From positions 38,419-102,418 of the forward strand of contig VKHL01000106.1 in NCBI GenBank assembly GCA_015146655.1: a stretch of 64,000 bases of DNA, written 5' to 3'. The notes below the pieces were generated by a model. The model made no database searches. It saw nothing but the letters and a program-made list of their open reading frames with translations, and was not told where the DNA came from. This stretch comes from Ochromonas danica (lineage: Eukaryota; Sar; Chrysophyceae; Chromulinales; Chromulinaceae). A program made the position numbers and the translations under genes. Shown here one piece after another: positions 33,919 to 46,383 of the stretch; position 1 is the first letter of the stretch; every line of letters begins with the position of its first letter.

Positions 33919-35600
33919 CTTGATGGTATTATCCAACAACCAATCTAGCTATACACAGTCTATCTGCACACAAGCAAAGTATTCTATGAGACAAGATCGA
34001 CTCTAACAAAGGCGGGATGTCTAGAGAGGAGTCTCAATGAGATGGAAGTAGTGCAACAACAAGTTGGACTTCCACTCGCTCACTCAGTCACTCCATCGCT
34101 CACATCACATCACATCGCACTGGACCGCTTCCGGGCCTCACCCTCACACCCCAGCACAACAATCTGTCCCCATCACCGATCAACAGATAGTCTCAAGAAG
34201 GATGGTTATTGTACGTACCAGTAGTACAGCAGTGCAGTTGAGTAGAGAAGACTAGACTGAGTTGAAGAGAAGTGTTACTCTAGCACCATTTAAAGGGCAT
34301 CACTAACTAGACTATGAGTACTGTGAGGAGCACAGCCTATGATGTGGTCATTCTCATCCCAATGTGATGGTTAGCATGCAAAATAAGATGATGATATGGC
34401 CTTTATAAGTGGTTGTTATTATTACTGTTGTTGTTATCAATGATATTACTTCTTTCAATGGAGTAGTGCTGAGAGAAAGAAGTTGAAAGGTGAAAGCCCA
34501 GGCCAGTTTGCCATCATCGCCGTTTTCTTCGTCATCAGAAAGTCATTGTAGACTTTATCGTAAAGAACGAGCAGTGCCTCGTGAGGCCAGTGAGCACATC
34601 TGGCGAGCATGTCTCCAATTCAGCCAACATGGAGCGAAAAAGACCTTCGATGCTCTGGAGGATTAGGATGAGCTCTTCCACCTCATGATTGTCATCATCT
34701 CTGTCTATTCATTGCTTATTCACGACGATATATATGTTTTCTCCTGTCTCTTGCCCAAACGAGGTTTATCGCAACCGCTGACTCCCTATCTCCCTAACAC
34801 AGATTGCTTTGGTTTCTATTCCAGCTGTGAATGACGGAGGGTTGTTTATGTTATGCAATGGCAGACAACATGAGCTATGATGATATTCCCTCCACAAGGA
34901 CAGTTCACAGTGAAGTGTTGTGTTGTCTGTTGTCTGTGTTTAGAAGGAAGGAAGGGTGGTCGAGTTGTAGTCTGTGGGACTCTGTTCGTTATGACGCTGA
35001 CTTGGGCCCGTGCGAGTTCGATTTGGAGGGTTAGATTGGACATCAATCTTTGCTCTGGTCACAAAGAAGTCCTTTACTTCGTTGTGTGTTTTGCTGTAGC
35101 CGTTCTTAGTCATTATTTTCTTTTCTGCTGCTTTCTCTTCTGTGTGAGTAAACGCAACATGTCTCACTGCCAAGCACACTTGGAAACTAGACGGCTCCAT
35201 TCAAATGACTATAATAGAATGCAGTCTGCGTCATTGCATGTTATTGTAATCACTAGAATGGAGCAGTCTGATTCATCTGAGGTCCTGTTTGTATGCGACG
35301 CATTGGCATAAATTTAGAGAAATTCCCAACGACTCTTCTTCACATCAACTATCGCATCAGAACACCTGGAAATCAACAGCCATACTATCAAATACTTCGC
35401 TGGGCACCTTCTTGTTACAACTGCTGTACGTCCTCACCAAACCTCAAGATTTTGCTCAATGGAATCCATGGATTCCATTATCTCCTCCACTGCCTGCTGG
35501 TCTTGAGTGGGAATTGAAATCAATCGAATCAAGTGAATTTGCAGCCAAAAGAGCTCCGACCAAGTCCTTCTTTACTCATTATCTTCCTATCAACTAAGCA
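33919..35600. other. 1.7-kb gap with coding-like fragments
   Basis: No complete gene could be assembled. Two plus-strand stretches look coding. One is 34487-34660 (about 58 codons, no ATG, containing H-C-R-L-Y-R-K-E-R-A), with a further open stretch after a single TAG. The other is about 35320-35597, ending Y-L-P-I-N and stopping three bases before the C2CD5 ATG. They could be exons of a gene whose joins I cannot place, or leader exons of C2CD5. A CACT/CATC-rich stretch lies at 34075-34125. Confidence 0.35.
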
Positions 35601-38600
35601 ATGCCTTCGTTAGTGAAAATTCGCATAGAGCGTGGTCGAGATCTTCCTCCTATGGATCGCAATGTCAACGCTGAGGCTTCCACTGACGCTTATGTGGAGA
35701 TTCGCTTAGAAAACCAATTACAACGTACTACAACATGTCGTCGTACATTAAATCCTGTCTGGAATGAAGATTTCCAATTTGAATTCATTGATGATTCTAC
35801 GTTACAAGACACTCCATTAGAATTGAAATGTATGGATCATGATCTTTATTCTTCTGAATTAATTGGTGTAGTCAATATTGATCTCAATCCTTTAATTATG
35901 AGAACTACTCAAGGGGCAGATAAAGACCTCATCATTAGTGGATGGTTCCCCTTATTCGATACTGCACGTGGTGTACGTGGATCTTTACTAGTCACAGTGA
36001 AATTACAGTTTATTGGAAATGAGAACCCTTTTCGTGATTCTTCTGCGGGTATTCAATTTTTCACATCATCAGCTCTCTCTAATAAATGTTTCTTTATTCA
36101 AGAGATTATAGGTTTTGTTGAAGAATTAGTTGTTGAAGATGATCCAGAAAATAGTTGGCAAGATTACTTTTTAAAAGGCAATAAGACTTCGAATGATAAT
36201 CGTTTACGTGTTTTATATAACCTTTCAGCAGAAGTTCGTCGTAAATTAGGCAAAAAGGCATTTGAATGTGGTGGAAATGCTGTTTTGGGATATTCTTTTC
36301 ATTTTGATACTGAAGGTGCAGCAGGTATTGTTGCCAGAGCATGTGGAACAGCTTGTAGACTATTAAAAGCAGATGAGTCAACCTCTCGATCTTGTATTAG
36401 TCGTATGAAGTTTGATGCAGTCACTAATAATGCTCCCGACTGGACAAGATTGGTTAACTCGTCCTGTGGTAACTTTATCATTCCACGTGAGACTGCAGAG
36501 AAGTTAGGATTCAAGTTTCAACGTAACAATGCAGGGACAGGGTCAAGTAAAGTGCATGACGGTGCCGTTGTGTTGGTCCAAGCGAAACCCTACAGTCACA
36601 CTATAGTAGGTGTTCAGATGGTTCCTTTCTCTTTACAAAGAGAGAGTGCTGCGGGTATGAATCGTCATGAAAGTCTAACTTCTAGACATGGGCATGGTAA
36701 AGGTGATTACCATCATAATTCAGATGCATGGAATATCCCTAACACACATGCAGTTGATAGCTCATTGTTATTCCAGCAGGTGGAGGTTCAACTACTAACC
36801 ATGAGAGCATTCCCCTCGCATGTTCAGGTTAAACTAGGTGGATTAGTATTAGCACGATCAGTGAAATATTTTGGTAAGAATGACATCAGTAGTGCAGATG
36901 GACAAGACACATTGACTGATTGGTGGCAAGAATTAAGAGAAGAGATTAAATCTCATGCGAAGACTTTATGTTGTCGTTATGTGATAGGTTATTCAGAGAC
37001 ATGTGCTATTCATGGTGATGTCTGTATTCTCAGTGCTATGGGGACTGCCGCCTCATTGAAAGGTTTGGGGCAAAGTCCACAGATGTTACTCATTCCAAAC
37101 TATTCTCCTCCAGGTGAATCCTTTTATCGTTCTCCTCCTAGCAATAAGAAAGACTCAGTAGCAGCAGCAGGTAGTGGTGGCATGGTGGATAGTGATGATG
37201 GAGGAGGATCAGTGGATGATGACGTCTTATCACCTATTCCTCACTTAGAAAGAAGACAAACAAATCAATCTGCTGGTGACAACTCTATCATATCTCATGG
37301 TGGTGGTGGTAGTAATAGTAGTAGAAGGAGATCAGCTTCTTCTTCAGATCATGCTGCAGATGAAGAAGTGAGAGGGATATTGATTCATCAACATAGTCAA
37401 CATAGTCAACATCATAATTCAGATGGACACCATCATCATCACAATCATCGAAAACGAAATCGTCGTAATAAACGAAGAATGTGTACTGCTACACATGTTC
37501 CTTATAATCATAATACTGCACCATTTGCGTTTATGCGTTTAGTTCCATGTTTATTATGTAAACGGAAATGGGTACCAGAAACTATTTTGAGCACAACGGA
37601 ACTCCCTGCAGGTCTACCTGTGCGTGGCAAAGGTCGTCTACTCGAAGCAAAAGTATGTCGAACCCGCAAAGGTGCATCAGGTGAAGCGGATGCAGTAAAG
37701 ATTTCAGAAGTATTACCTTTCTTAGAATATGATATTCAACGACAAATTACATTGAAATTGAAAGTGTTAGGTATTAATGCTGCATTTGGTTATTCTTGTC
37801 AGATTCATGTTAGTAATGATGTAGTCGTTGCTACCGCACATTGTACAGGTGTCTATCTATTGTCATTACCAGCTCCTCCACCATTATTAATCATGCGTAG
37901 TCGTGAAGGACGAGGTGATCAAGATGCTCGTCTAGTAGCATTACAAAGGGAATTAGATATGTTAAGTAGTATTTATAAAGACCTGGCAGATCAACAAGAA
38001 CTTCAATCAATACAACGACAACAATCATTAGCTGGAGGAGTTGGTGCAGGAGGGTCATTACGTACAGGTAGTCATCATCATAATAGTCATCATAATAGTC
38101 GTAGTAATACCTTGTCTTCTTCTATGAAGAAAAAGTCAACGTCACATGATGTTAATGAAGATACTATTACTACTAATACAGCAGCAGAAGAGAAAGGAGG
38201 TGAGATAGGTAGTGTGGGTAGTCGATCAAGAAGTTCTTCCTCCTCGACTAGTTCCAGTAGTTCAAGTAGTTCTTCTGAAGATGATCATGGTGGTGATGAT
38301 ATTAGTAGTTTAGCTTCTCCTTCTTCCTCCTCTTCTTCTTCCTCTTCTTCTACCTCTACACCAACTTCTTCTAGTGAGAGTGAAAGTGGTGGTGCATCAG
38401 ATGAAGAGAAAGATACTTTTGATGATGGTATCAATACACCTCTTGAAACAGCAACTATTAGCACTGCACCAGATCCAACTATTACCACCACGTTAAGTGC
38501 AGGAGAAGCAAGTATGGCAGGGTCATCTTCTAAACGACATCGTGCACCATCTCATTCCAGTGGATTATCTGATAAAGACATGATGATTCGTAAACAACCC

Positions 38601-40695
38601 AGTAACAAATCTAGATCATCTAAAGAGGATAAGATGACGACGGCAACAGCTTCTTTACATATTGCTACATCAACAAAAGAACGGAAAAGTCGTAAAATTG
38701 TTTTCCGTGATGATCGTGCACCTTATATCTTAGAAGTTGATGATGAGACTGATTCTGATATCATCTCTGTTTTAATGGACTTTATGCCTCCTTTAGGATT
38801 TGATATGGTGAACCTTTCGGTTAGTGCTCTCCATATATGATGCTTTTGTCCATGTTTCTCTTTTTTTATTGATGTTTGTGTCTGTGTGTGTATGTGATTG
38901 CATGATATGACAATGTGTTATGATAGAAAGTGCCAGGGAGAAAAGATGGTTTACATGGTGTGGGTAGATATGTCTCTGTCTTGCGTAGATCTCAACTATT
39001 ACCCAATAAAGGAACTCCCGCTTATCTTTCTTCATTATCTAATCCAGCAACAAATAGTTTCCGAGATTATGAAGTTGGACCTACAAGTGTATTAAACAAG
39101 CTATTCCATGAAGCCTATATCAAACTATGTTATAGCTTGAAGTCTATGGTACCTTGTGAGGTAAGATATACTAGTGTAGTACAGTTAATAATGAGTCTAA
39201 TTGTTGTTTTGGGGTAGATTTTGAATATGTCACATCACATCAATGTGGTGGATGATGGACAAGTTGAAATTCTCATTACAGCTATGGTAAGTTGTACTAT
39301 AAATGTATTATAGTCGATCTATCTCATCCATTTTATCCAATAGGTGCATAAAGTAGTTACCAGTGATATGAGTAGATCCTTACGCTATCATGCAGGCTCC
39401 ATCGCTGACTCGGAGATAAGCGGTAATCAAGAATGGCTACAGACAGAGTCTTCTACGAATGTCCATTTCACAGCTGGTCAATGGGTTACTCCTAGAGTTG
39501 ATAATAGTTCAAATAACCCGACTGAGAGTATTGGCAATAATAAAGGAATTGCTGCTTCACAGAGTCCCAAGCCAGCAGCTATGATGGCTCGGTCCACTTC
39601 CTTTGAGACTTCTCAACCACTCGATGGGAGCAGTGGTGGTGGTCCAAGCAATCAGACTATTAAATCAAGAGGTAGAGCTGTCTCGAATAGCTCTTGCGAT
39701 AGTCTCTTTATTGGTCTGCCTAGTGAAGGTTCACATGATCTCCCTAATATTACAGGTTTGTCTGATTTGTTATCTTTCTTCCTCTGTCATCTTATCATAT
39801 TCTGTCTAAATCGTCATGTTTTACAGAGGATGAATCTCATCCAAATAGTCTAACCAGCAGTGTACGCACGGCTTATCATGAAGCATCAGCTTCATCTTCA
39901 ATCAGACCTTCAAGTAAACTGGAGACTATTGAAGAGTCAAGTAAGTTTTCATACATAGTGAAAGTTGCTTTGTTCTGCCTATTAATACAATCTATCTGAA
40001 CTTTTGTCAGTTCCTCTGCCTAGTGGAACTATGTCGATGTCTTCAGTAATGATGAATCAACAATTTGCACCAGCTTCTTCTTCGCCTATTTTGTATCCTG
40101 AGTCTAGACACATGAGCATGTCTTCCACAGTGCCAGGTATGCTTCCCCAAGGATTGTTTTTGTGTGATTTCTCTCCTTTTGATTGACTTGTGGGATGTCT
40201 TCTTCAGAGTTTATTCGAATGTCTTCTGCTCCAAGCAGAAAGCATGCAGGCAGTGTGAGTAGCATGGCGATGGCATCAGCTGCTGTCAATCCTGTGGCTA
40301 TTGCACAAGTCTTATTGACACCATTACCTCGTATTCCTGGAACAAGAATCAAGCGTCACTTAGGATTGATCCAACTTCATTTCATTAAGGATTCTTGGAG
40401 TGCACGTGGAGAGGATTCTCTTGGTTCCTATGCCCATCTCGTCCTGTCTGAAGTGAACGCTCTGGCCAGAGCTCATGTAGCGGCGTTAGGAGGAAATGCT
40501 CTGTTGTGTTATAATCTTGTCCCTCAGGAGGCTGGCGGACGAGTGGCTCGAAGTCAAGGGTTCACGATGTTTTCGGTCACAGGCGATGCTGTGTCTTTAG
40601 AATTCCATGTCGAAGCTAATCAAGGACTGCCTTCACAAGATATCGCGCTAGAAGGTTTTACCATGCTTCCCATGAAAACTATGCAATCCATATAA
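35601..40695 (+). CDS. C2CD5: C2 domain-containing protein 5 (C2CD5/CDP138) orthologue
   Basis: Seven exons (35601..38819, 38927..39160, 39218..39286, 39344..39755, 39827..39940, 40011..40136, 40208..40695) join to 1553 residues. An N-terminal C2 domain (1-130) has the Ca2+-loop acids (D-L-P-P-M-D-R, M-D-H-D). Next comes the C2CD5 signature (I-S-G-W-F-P, I-I-G-F-V-E-E-L-V-V, G-N-A-V-L-G-Y-S). The protein ends with the paired late domain (R-A-H-V-A-A-L-G-G-N-A-L-L-C-Y). In animals the protein binds Ca2+ and membranes during GLUT4 vesicle fusion; an alga presumably uses it in general vesicle traffic. Long Ser- and His-rich inserts (about 500-650, 800-1000) enlarge it beyond the roughly 1000-residue animal form. 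A TAA in another frame lies directly upstream. Confidence 0.92.
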
Positions 40696-40703
40696 CCATC
40701 ACC

Positions 40704-40870
40704 TACCTACCCAAGTGATGACAGGAAGTCTACTGATTCTCTCATGTATGATGCCAACATGAAGTAGAGCAATTGTAAGGTACTCATCCAATGACATCTA
40801 CTATATGATAGTATGTTCTTACTTGAAGCACAAGGCACATCACACTACGGCTCTCTCACTCCTTCAAACA
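40704..40870 (+). repeat. Diverged direct repeat, copy 1
   Basis: About 165 bp that recurs at 41465..41622 in the same orientation with small indels; by eye roughly three quarters of positions match. It starts 8 bp after the C2CD5 stop. Shared words include cttacttgaa, catccaatg and cggctctct. Confidence 0.8.
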
Positions 40871-41464
40871 ATCACCTATGGGAGATATTGCCAATCACTG
40901 ACAAAGAGCATCCACCGTCTCATTATAGCCTGCTGACCCGGGTCATTTATAGCACATTCAATGAGACGTTGCTACAGCAAAATTATGATGATTCGACAAA
41001 GTACAAATTGCTGCAGCAACGTCTCATGAGCTGTAAACGACTCGTTTGATAAGGACATATTGATTCCTGTTCCTGGGGGATCCACACTTCTTTTTGTCCG
41101 CTTGCAGGGAGAAGTCGAGCAAAACCTCAAACCTTCCTCTGGTCACCACAATGCGATTCTCAGCCTTTCTAAGAGAAATATTTTGACCGCGAAGAGAACT
41201 TAATTTGCAAAATTCATCTGAGTCGTTTTGGCAACCTTTCCGCACTGCAGAGAAAAGAGTATATTTTCGCATGACTAATTAGTAAATCCTTTTGGGAGAT
41301 GTTTTCAACTCTTTCCTCGGTACATGCATAATAAATAGCACAGATTTTAAGTGGTAATGTTGATAGAAACTCCACTGTGCGCTTCATAAGAGTTGTTTCG
41401 CTACATTGCTTACTCCCAGTGAGGATAGAGAAACACTGTTAAACATCCTTGTTGGTGATGCTGT
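40871..41464. other. Intergenic between the two repeat copies
   Basis: No gene is supported. A minus-strand frame at 41272..41024 codes 82 residues with plausible composition (basic, no repeats), but without homology, splice or context support. Confidence 0.3.
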
Positions 41465-41622
41465 ATCTACCCGAATGATGACAGAAAGTCTACCGATTCT
41501 TTGTTACATGAATGATGCCTACATGAATTTAAGCTATTGTTAAGTGCTCATCCAATGGCATCTATGTTCTTACTTGAAACACAAAGCACATCACAACACT
41601 GCGGCTCTCTGACTCCTTCAGC
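41465..41622 (+). repeat. Diverged direct repeat, copy 2
   Basis: Partner of 40704..40870, about 760 bp downstream. Neither copy has clear terminal inverted repeats or an open frame, so an old non-autonomous element or local duplication are equally possible. Confidence 0.8.
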
Positions 41623-41743
41623 AAAGATGACCAAAATCACTGGCTGTGTGGTTGAGACTAAATTATATTAAACGGTCACAGCACAGTCAAGTTGATAAGA
41701 CAAGAAGAAGATTGATAGCAGACTCGACCAAACTCAAAGAGAA

Positions 41744-42879
41744 TTACTTCTTCGTCAGTGGCACGAGTGCTTCTGCATCATTTGGTTGTGGCGCCTTTCG
41801 CACCTCATCTCGCTTTGGAGCTTGTTGATAAAGTGTTCCAGCAAGAAGACAGACGCAGACAGAGAAGATACCGAAGGTTGAAGAATGCTTGTCCCAGACC
41901 AAAGTGTTGAGCAAGACAGTCAAGAACTTGTTCACCACACCCACGAGAGTGTAGGTGGTGGCACTCACCATACTACGACACAACCAACCAGTATATCCAA
42001 TCAAAGTTCCCGCAACACAAGAAAAGAGTAATAAAAAGGCGCCATTAGCAGGCATCTCAGCTAACTTCTCTGCAACATTATCATAGTCTCCATTGGCATA
42101 TCCAATCAAAAACATGGGCAATGCAGCCAGGAGATTACAGTACAGGACAGGTCCCCAAATGCTATCCATCTTTACGGAAGATGTCAACTTCTTTCCATAA
42201 GTCATCTCAAAGGTAATGAGGAAGAAATAGAGGATGACCCAATAGTATGCACCGATACCATTGAGGGCAAACTCAGAATCCGCTGTACAGTACATAATGG
42301 CACCTACTGCTACCGTTAATAAAGAGATCGTAGAGCGTAAAGAAGGCAAGGCACGGTCCATAAAGACATACTCGATGACGGTAACAGCGATAGGAGAGCA
42401 GGCACGGAAGACGATGACAGTCTCCACATTGCTATGCGCTAATGCTTGCATATTGGCATAGATAGCAGCCACAAAGGCAACGATATACAAAGAATAGGCT
42501 TTGACTTTAGGCCATTCCAGGTCATCTACCACACCTCCTAACATCTTGTAGACCAACACCGCCACAGCTGACACGATAATTTGAATGAAAGAAATAACTG
42601 AAGGGATAGGGAAGTACGCGATGACCATCTTGTTGGCTAAGAGGAGAGTGGAAGAACATAGCGAATACGCTATAATCGCCAATGCCACCTATTACGCGAT
42701 AACACAGCAAAACACAACACAACGCCAAGTCAGTCAGTCAATCAATCATTCAATCAGTGAATCTGTCAAGTTCAAAACAATCCAGAAAAAGGAAAAATCC
42801 ACAGCCTTTGAAAGACTCTCAAAAGGACATCACAATAACTCACCGAAACGGATGTGGAAGTGTCTTCTAATCGCTGCAT
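41744..42879 (-). CDS. Nucleotide-sugar/triose-phosphate-family transporter
   Basis: Exon 42879..42844 encodes the first 12 residues and exon 42688..41744 the rest, giving 326 residues; the 155-bp phase-0 intron contains a CAGT/CAAT-rich run. The protein shows about ten hydrophobic segments over its length, with S-S-T-L-L-L-A-N-K in the first, an arrangement of the drug/metabolite transporter superfamily, and V-G-V-V-N-K-F in the ninth. That last element corresponds to the G-x-x-N-K site of Golgi GDP-sugar transporters, so a GDP-mannose/GDP-fucose-type carrier is the best guess. The ending is L-T-K-K, a possible dilysine ER/Golgi retrieval signal. Substrate cannot be fixed from sequence alone. 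Confidence 0.87.
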
Positions 42880-43202
42880 GATAGTTCTATTATTGTCACT
42901 TCTCAAAGCTGTTCACAGCCCCCAGCCATCATGTCCTCACTCTCTGTGGGAGATGAACCACGCATAGTAATAACTCCACGCGCACTTTTTCCCTCATGAT
43001 TTCAGTTTCATGAAGGAAAATGGAAACTGAAATGCGTATCTTATCCAAGTTCCACATTCCATGCTGCATTTCAACAACTTGTTCTATCTCTTCTCTTCTT
43101 TTATTAATTCATTTAACAAGATGTTATCTAACGCTACTAATGATGTGCTGTATGAGAGAGGATATGTTTGTGTGTGGGAGAACAAACAAGCGTCTCTATT
43201 TT
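42880..43202. other. Intergenic, 323 bp
   Basis: This is upstream of the transporter and downstream of triosephosphate isomerase. It is AT-rich with no gene seen. A tttcagtttcatgaa/ggaaactgaaat inverted pairing occurs at about 43001-43033 and could form a hairpin. Confidence 0.45.
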
Positions 43203-44392
43203 CTATTTGGTAACACGAATAATGTCAGCAAACTCGGGTAGCAAGGAAGCTCCGCCCACGAGGAAGCCGTCAATATTAGGGGCCTTGATAAGAGCCTGGC
43301 AATTACTGCTCTTCACAGATCCTCCGTAAATGATGCGCAGCGCTGAAGAAACGGGGACAGAGACATGATCAGCTACCCACTTACGAATTTTAGCGTGAGT
43401 CTCCTCCGCCTGTTGTGGAGTTGCCACTTTCCCGGTCCCGATAGCCCACACAGGTTCATACGCTATCACTAGATTCTGCCAATCACTGTCCCGTAATAAG
43501 GCAGCAATAGCAGAAAGTTGAGCTGCACAGATGGTCATGGTCTCTCCGTTTTCTCTCTGAACTGAATTCTCACCAACACACACAATTACCTTCAAACCTC
43601 CTCGTAGTGCTGCAAAAACCTTCTTAGCAACAAGCTCATTGGATTCGCCATTCATTTCAAAGCCCATGCGCCTCTCAGAGTGACCAACGATAGTCCAAGG
43701 TACACCAAAATCATGGAAGAGCTCAGCACTGATTTCTCCAGTGTACGCCCCCACCCCGTTGTGCACAGCAACATTCTGTAGTGCACATCAAAAGACACTC
43801 ACTTACAAGCCAAGAGCATTTTATCCCATTCTTTAATTACCTGAGCAGCCACTGCAATATCGTCACGAAGATGTTCGATGCAGAAGCTCAGATGAATAGA
43901 AGGGACTGCTATCACCACCTGTCATGGAGAACAACAAGGCAGAAGATCATCATCGGAGACTGTCCTTGATTGTGAGAAGACATGAGGTTACCTCTGATTG
44001 AGGAGGAATCTCCCCAGCGCTATTGAGAAATTTCACGATTTTCTTCACCTCTTCGACTGTTCCATGGCACTTCCTATCTCCCACCATAGCAATGGCATGA
44101 TATTAGGGAAGGGAGGGAGGCAGCAAGGGAAGGGAACAGTGGAATCTTACCAATTGGCGCCAATAAAGATCTTCCTTGAAGAAGTCTGCTCGGGGATGAA
44201 TGAGTGCAGAAGAGGAACAGAGGAGGCAGTGGCTGGCAGATCTAACGCGGACTCGTCCAGAGAAGAATCCTCATCTGTTGTCCGTAGGAGAAGGTCGCAT
44301 TCCGTATTACTCTCTGCTTGATTGCTTGAGACATTGATCAATAAAGCCAGAACACTCACCACAAAAAGAAACAAATTCCACTTCGAATTCAT
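43203..44392 (-). CDS. TPI: Triosephosphate isomerase with N-terminal signal peptide
   Basis: Exons 44392..44151, 44073..43992, 43918..43841 and 43775..43203 join to 324 residues, against about 250 in ordinary TPI. The catalytic residues are all in place: Lys82 in G-A-N-W-K, His in V-G-H-S-E-R-R, Glu in A-Y-E-P-V-W-A-I-G-T-G, and the phosphate-binding Y-G-G-S-V and G-G-A-S. The enzyme interconverts dihydroxyacetone phosphate and glyceraldehyde 3-phosphate. The extra 70 residues begin with a clear signal peptide (N-S-K-W then a run of F/V/L) followed by an acidic spacer with no Phe at the predicted cleavage site. In algae with secondary plastids this suggests the ER route, either to the periplastid compartment or the plastid. 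Head-to-head with the gene at 44632. Confidence 0.93.
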
Positions 44393-44631
44393 GGTTGTTT
44401 TGACGGAAACTTGAACTTCCACCCCCGCGCAATAATAATATTATGCTCGCACGCAACAAAACTAGCGGGCGGTTGAGTTTTCAGTTTCTTCTGACTGAAT
44501 GTATGAAAAGCAGTCAGTCATCGAATTTAAGTGGTAGTGGAGTGACTTTGACCTTGACCTGGAAGTATTGAGAGAAGGTCTTCATCTGAGAGAAAGTGAG
44601 AGAGTGAGAGACCCCCAGGGAGAGAGGTGTC

Positions 44632-46281
44632 ATGCTGAGAAGGAAAGATAAGAAAGTCTCTCCGATTGAAGAGTTAGAAGGGACTGTACAAGCAGATCCC
44701 ACGAACTTCTCCACCTTGTGTCAATTGCTTCAACTCTATTACCAGCAAAAGGAAGGGGAAGATCTGCCAAGTATTGTACACCATCACATAGACACTGCTG
44801 TGAGCCTCTTCACTCAGAATGGTGCCACTTCTATTCCACTGACAGATGGCTGGGTGTTAGTGGAGATTTTGCTTGACAAGTGGAAGATAGAACGCTTTGT
44901 CATTCGAGGGAATCTTAGTCTGAATACTTCTATTGCCAGGAAGCAGGTTTTGACTCATTTAGAGACTGTCTTATCCATATTAGCCCATAAAAAGGATGAT
45001 GACAAGAGTTATAGTCAAAGAATTAGTTTGACCATTGCCTATGTAAAAGAGTGTCAAAATAGACTGGGTGAGGCGTTGGCAATCTTGTCAGACCTCATCA
45101 CTATGCAAGCTACTGATCAAGTAGACTTATCTTTCATCATATTGAAAGCATCTTTCTTGTTGAGTCATGTTGGTCAGAAGAAACAAGCTATTGAATATTT
45201 AGAATTTCTACGAGATGATCCTCCACAGGAAGGGTTTAGCCAAATGCATATTCAGGCGTACCTGATCTTGGCTTATGAAAGTGGTGGTGGGGCGTATCAA
45301 GCTCTGTTGACCAAAGCATATGCAGACCTGCACAAAATCTGCCAGGAAGCACACAATAAACATCCGAACAAGCAAACAAAAAGGTTGGTAGACTTGGTTG
45401 GGAACTCTTCTGTTGTGACAAAAACAAGTGAACTATGGGAAATTCTGGCAGTCCATGCACTCGATCGTTGTGAGTATGTCATCGCTGCGGAAATACTGGC
45501 CATTGGAGTTAAAAAGGCTGCTGCCAAGGGTCCATTGCTGCAACGCTATGCTGAGGTACTCTTTTTGCTAGGTGACAAGGAAAACGCAGAGAAAGTGGGT
45601 AGCAAAGCATTTGAAGTATTGCCAGATTCTTCAGAGTTGCGGGATCTTCTTGTTCAAATTGCACCTGAAAAATGGTCTGACCAGCTTCGCTTCACCTCAA
45701 TACCTCATGACAGTTCTTCATTGGGAGGATATGTTGGCGGGTGGAGAAAAAAGGAAAAAGAATCTCAAATAGAGAAAGTTCAAGAAGGAATAATGGGAAA
45801 GATTAAGGCAACTGCGAGTACGATCACTCATGCCATAGCCAGTGCTGGCCTACACGTCGGCAGACCTCTCTCAGCTTTGCACTCTCCGCCAAAAGTGGAG
45901 AAGCAAACACCGAATGCTCAAGAAGCAACAGCTGAAGCTCATGCTCAACCCTCCAAGTCTGCGGAAGTTAAAGTGAAAGAAAATGATGTTTTGGAGAGCG
46001 TGGTTAATTCCAGTTCAAGTATTGAAATTACGAGCAAAGTTACTAAAAAGCCCAGCAAGCCAACTCATTACGATCTACCGAAGGACTGGAAACCAAAGAT
46101 AGGAGACAATTGGGAAAGTAAAAAGCCGCAAAAGCCCACTCTGTCAACGGACGGAAAGAAATACCTTAGCCTCGCTCTTCAAGGCAATAACAATATACAC
46201 TTTTATACAGCTGGCTTACGGACGGTCTCGCTAATACGGCAACAGTCTTTACGAAGCGACTCCGTGAGTCCTGAACCATGA
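44632..46281 (+). CDS. TPR-like helical repeat protein
   Basis: A single exon of 549 residues, starting M-L-R-R-K-D-K-K. Residues about 10-340 form helix pairs with TPR-like spacing (for example E-A-L-A-I-L-S-D-L, K-Q-A-I-E-Y-L-E-F-L, Y-A-E-V-L-F-L-L-G-D-K-E-N-A). The remaining 200 residues are Lys/Ser/Pro/Glu-rich and probably disordered, with D-L-P-K-D-W-K-P-K-I-G-D-N-W-E as the one compact motif. TPR arrays mediate protein contacts; the partner is unknown. It shares a 239-bp divergent promoter region with the TPI gene. Confidence 0.8.
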   Translation: MLRRKDKKVSPIEELEGTVQADPTNFSTLCQLLQLYYQQKEGEDLPSIVHHHIDTAVSLFTQNGATSIPLTDGWVLVEILLDKWKIERFVIRGNLSLNTSIARKQVLTHLETVLSILAHKKDDDKSYSQRISLTIAYVKECQNRLGEALAILSDLITMQATDQVDLSFIILKASFLLSHVGQKKQAIEYLEFLRDDPPQEGFSQMHIQAYLILAYESGGGAYQALLTKAYADLHKICQEAHNKHPNKQTKRLVDLVGNSSVVTKTSELWEILAVHALDRCEYVIAAEILAIGVKKAAAKGPLLQRYAEVLFLLGDKENAEKVGSKAFEVLPDSSELRDLLVQIAPEKWSDQLRFTSIPHDSSSLGGYVGGWRKKEKESQIEKVQEGIMGKIKATASTITHAIASAGLHVGRPLSALHSPPKVEKQTPNAQEATAEAHAQPSKSAEVKVKENDVLESVVNSSSSIEITSKVTKKPSKPTHYDLPKDWKPKIGDNWESKKPQKPTLSTDGKKYLSLALQGNNNIHFYTAGLRTVSLIRQQSLRSDSVSPEP

Positions 46282-46383
46282 GTACTTTATCATACTCAGC
46301 AACGATGACTAACCTTTTGGAGGTATTATATTATTCCTTATTAGATTATTTTATTAACGTTATAATTATTATTTCATTGTGAT

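Noticed and set aside
34831-35311. Two overlapping plus-strand frames of 67 and 144 codons
   Set aside because: They overlap in different frames, are Cys/Val-rich without conserved motifs, and neither has splice or homology support.
42731-42765. CAGT/CAAT tetranucleotide run
   Set aside because: It is a short simple-sequence tract inside the transporter intron with no sign of structure or function.
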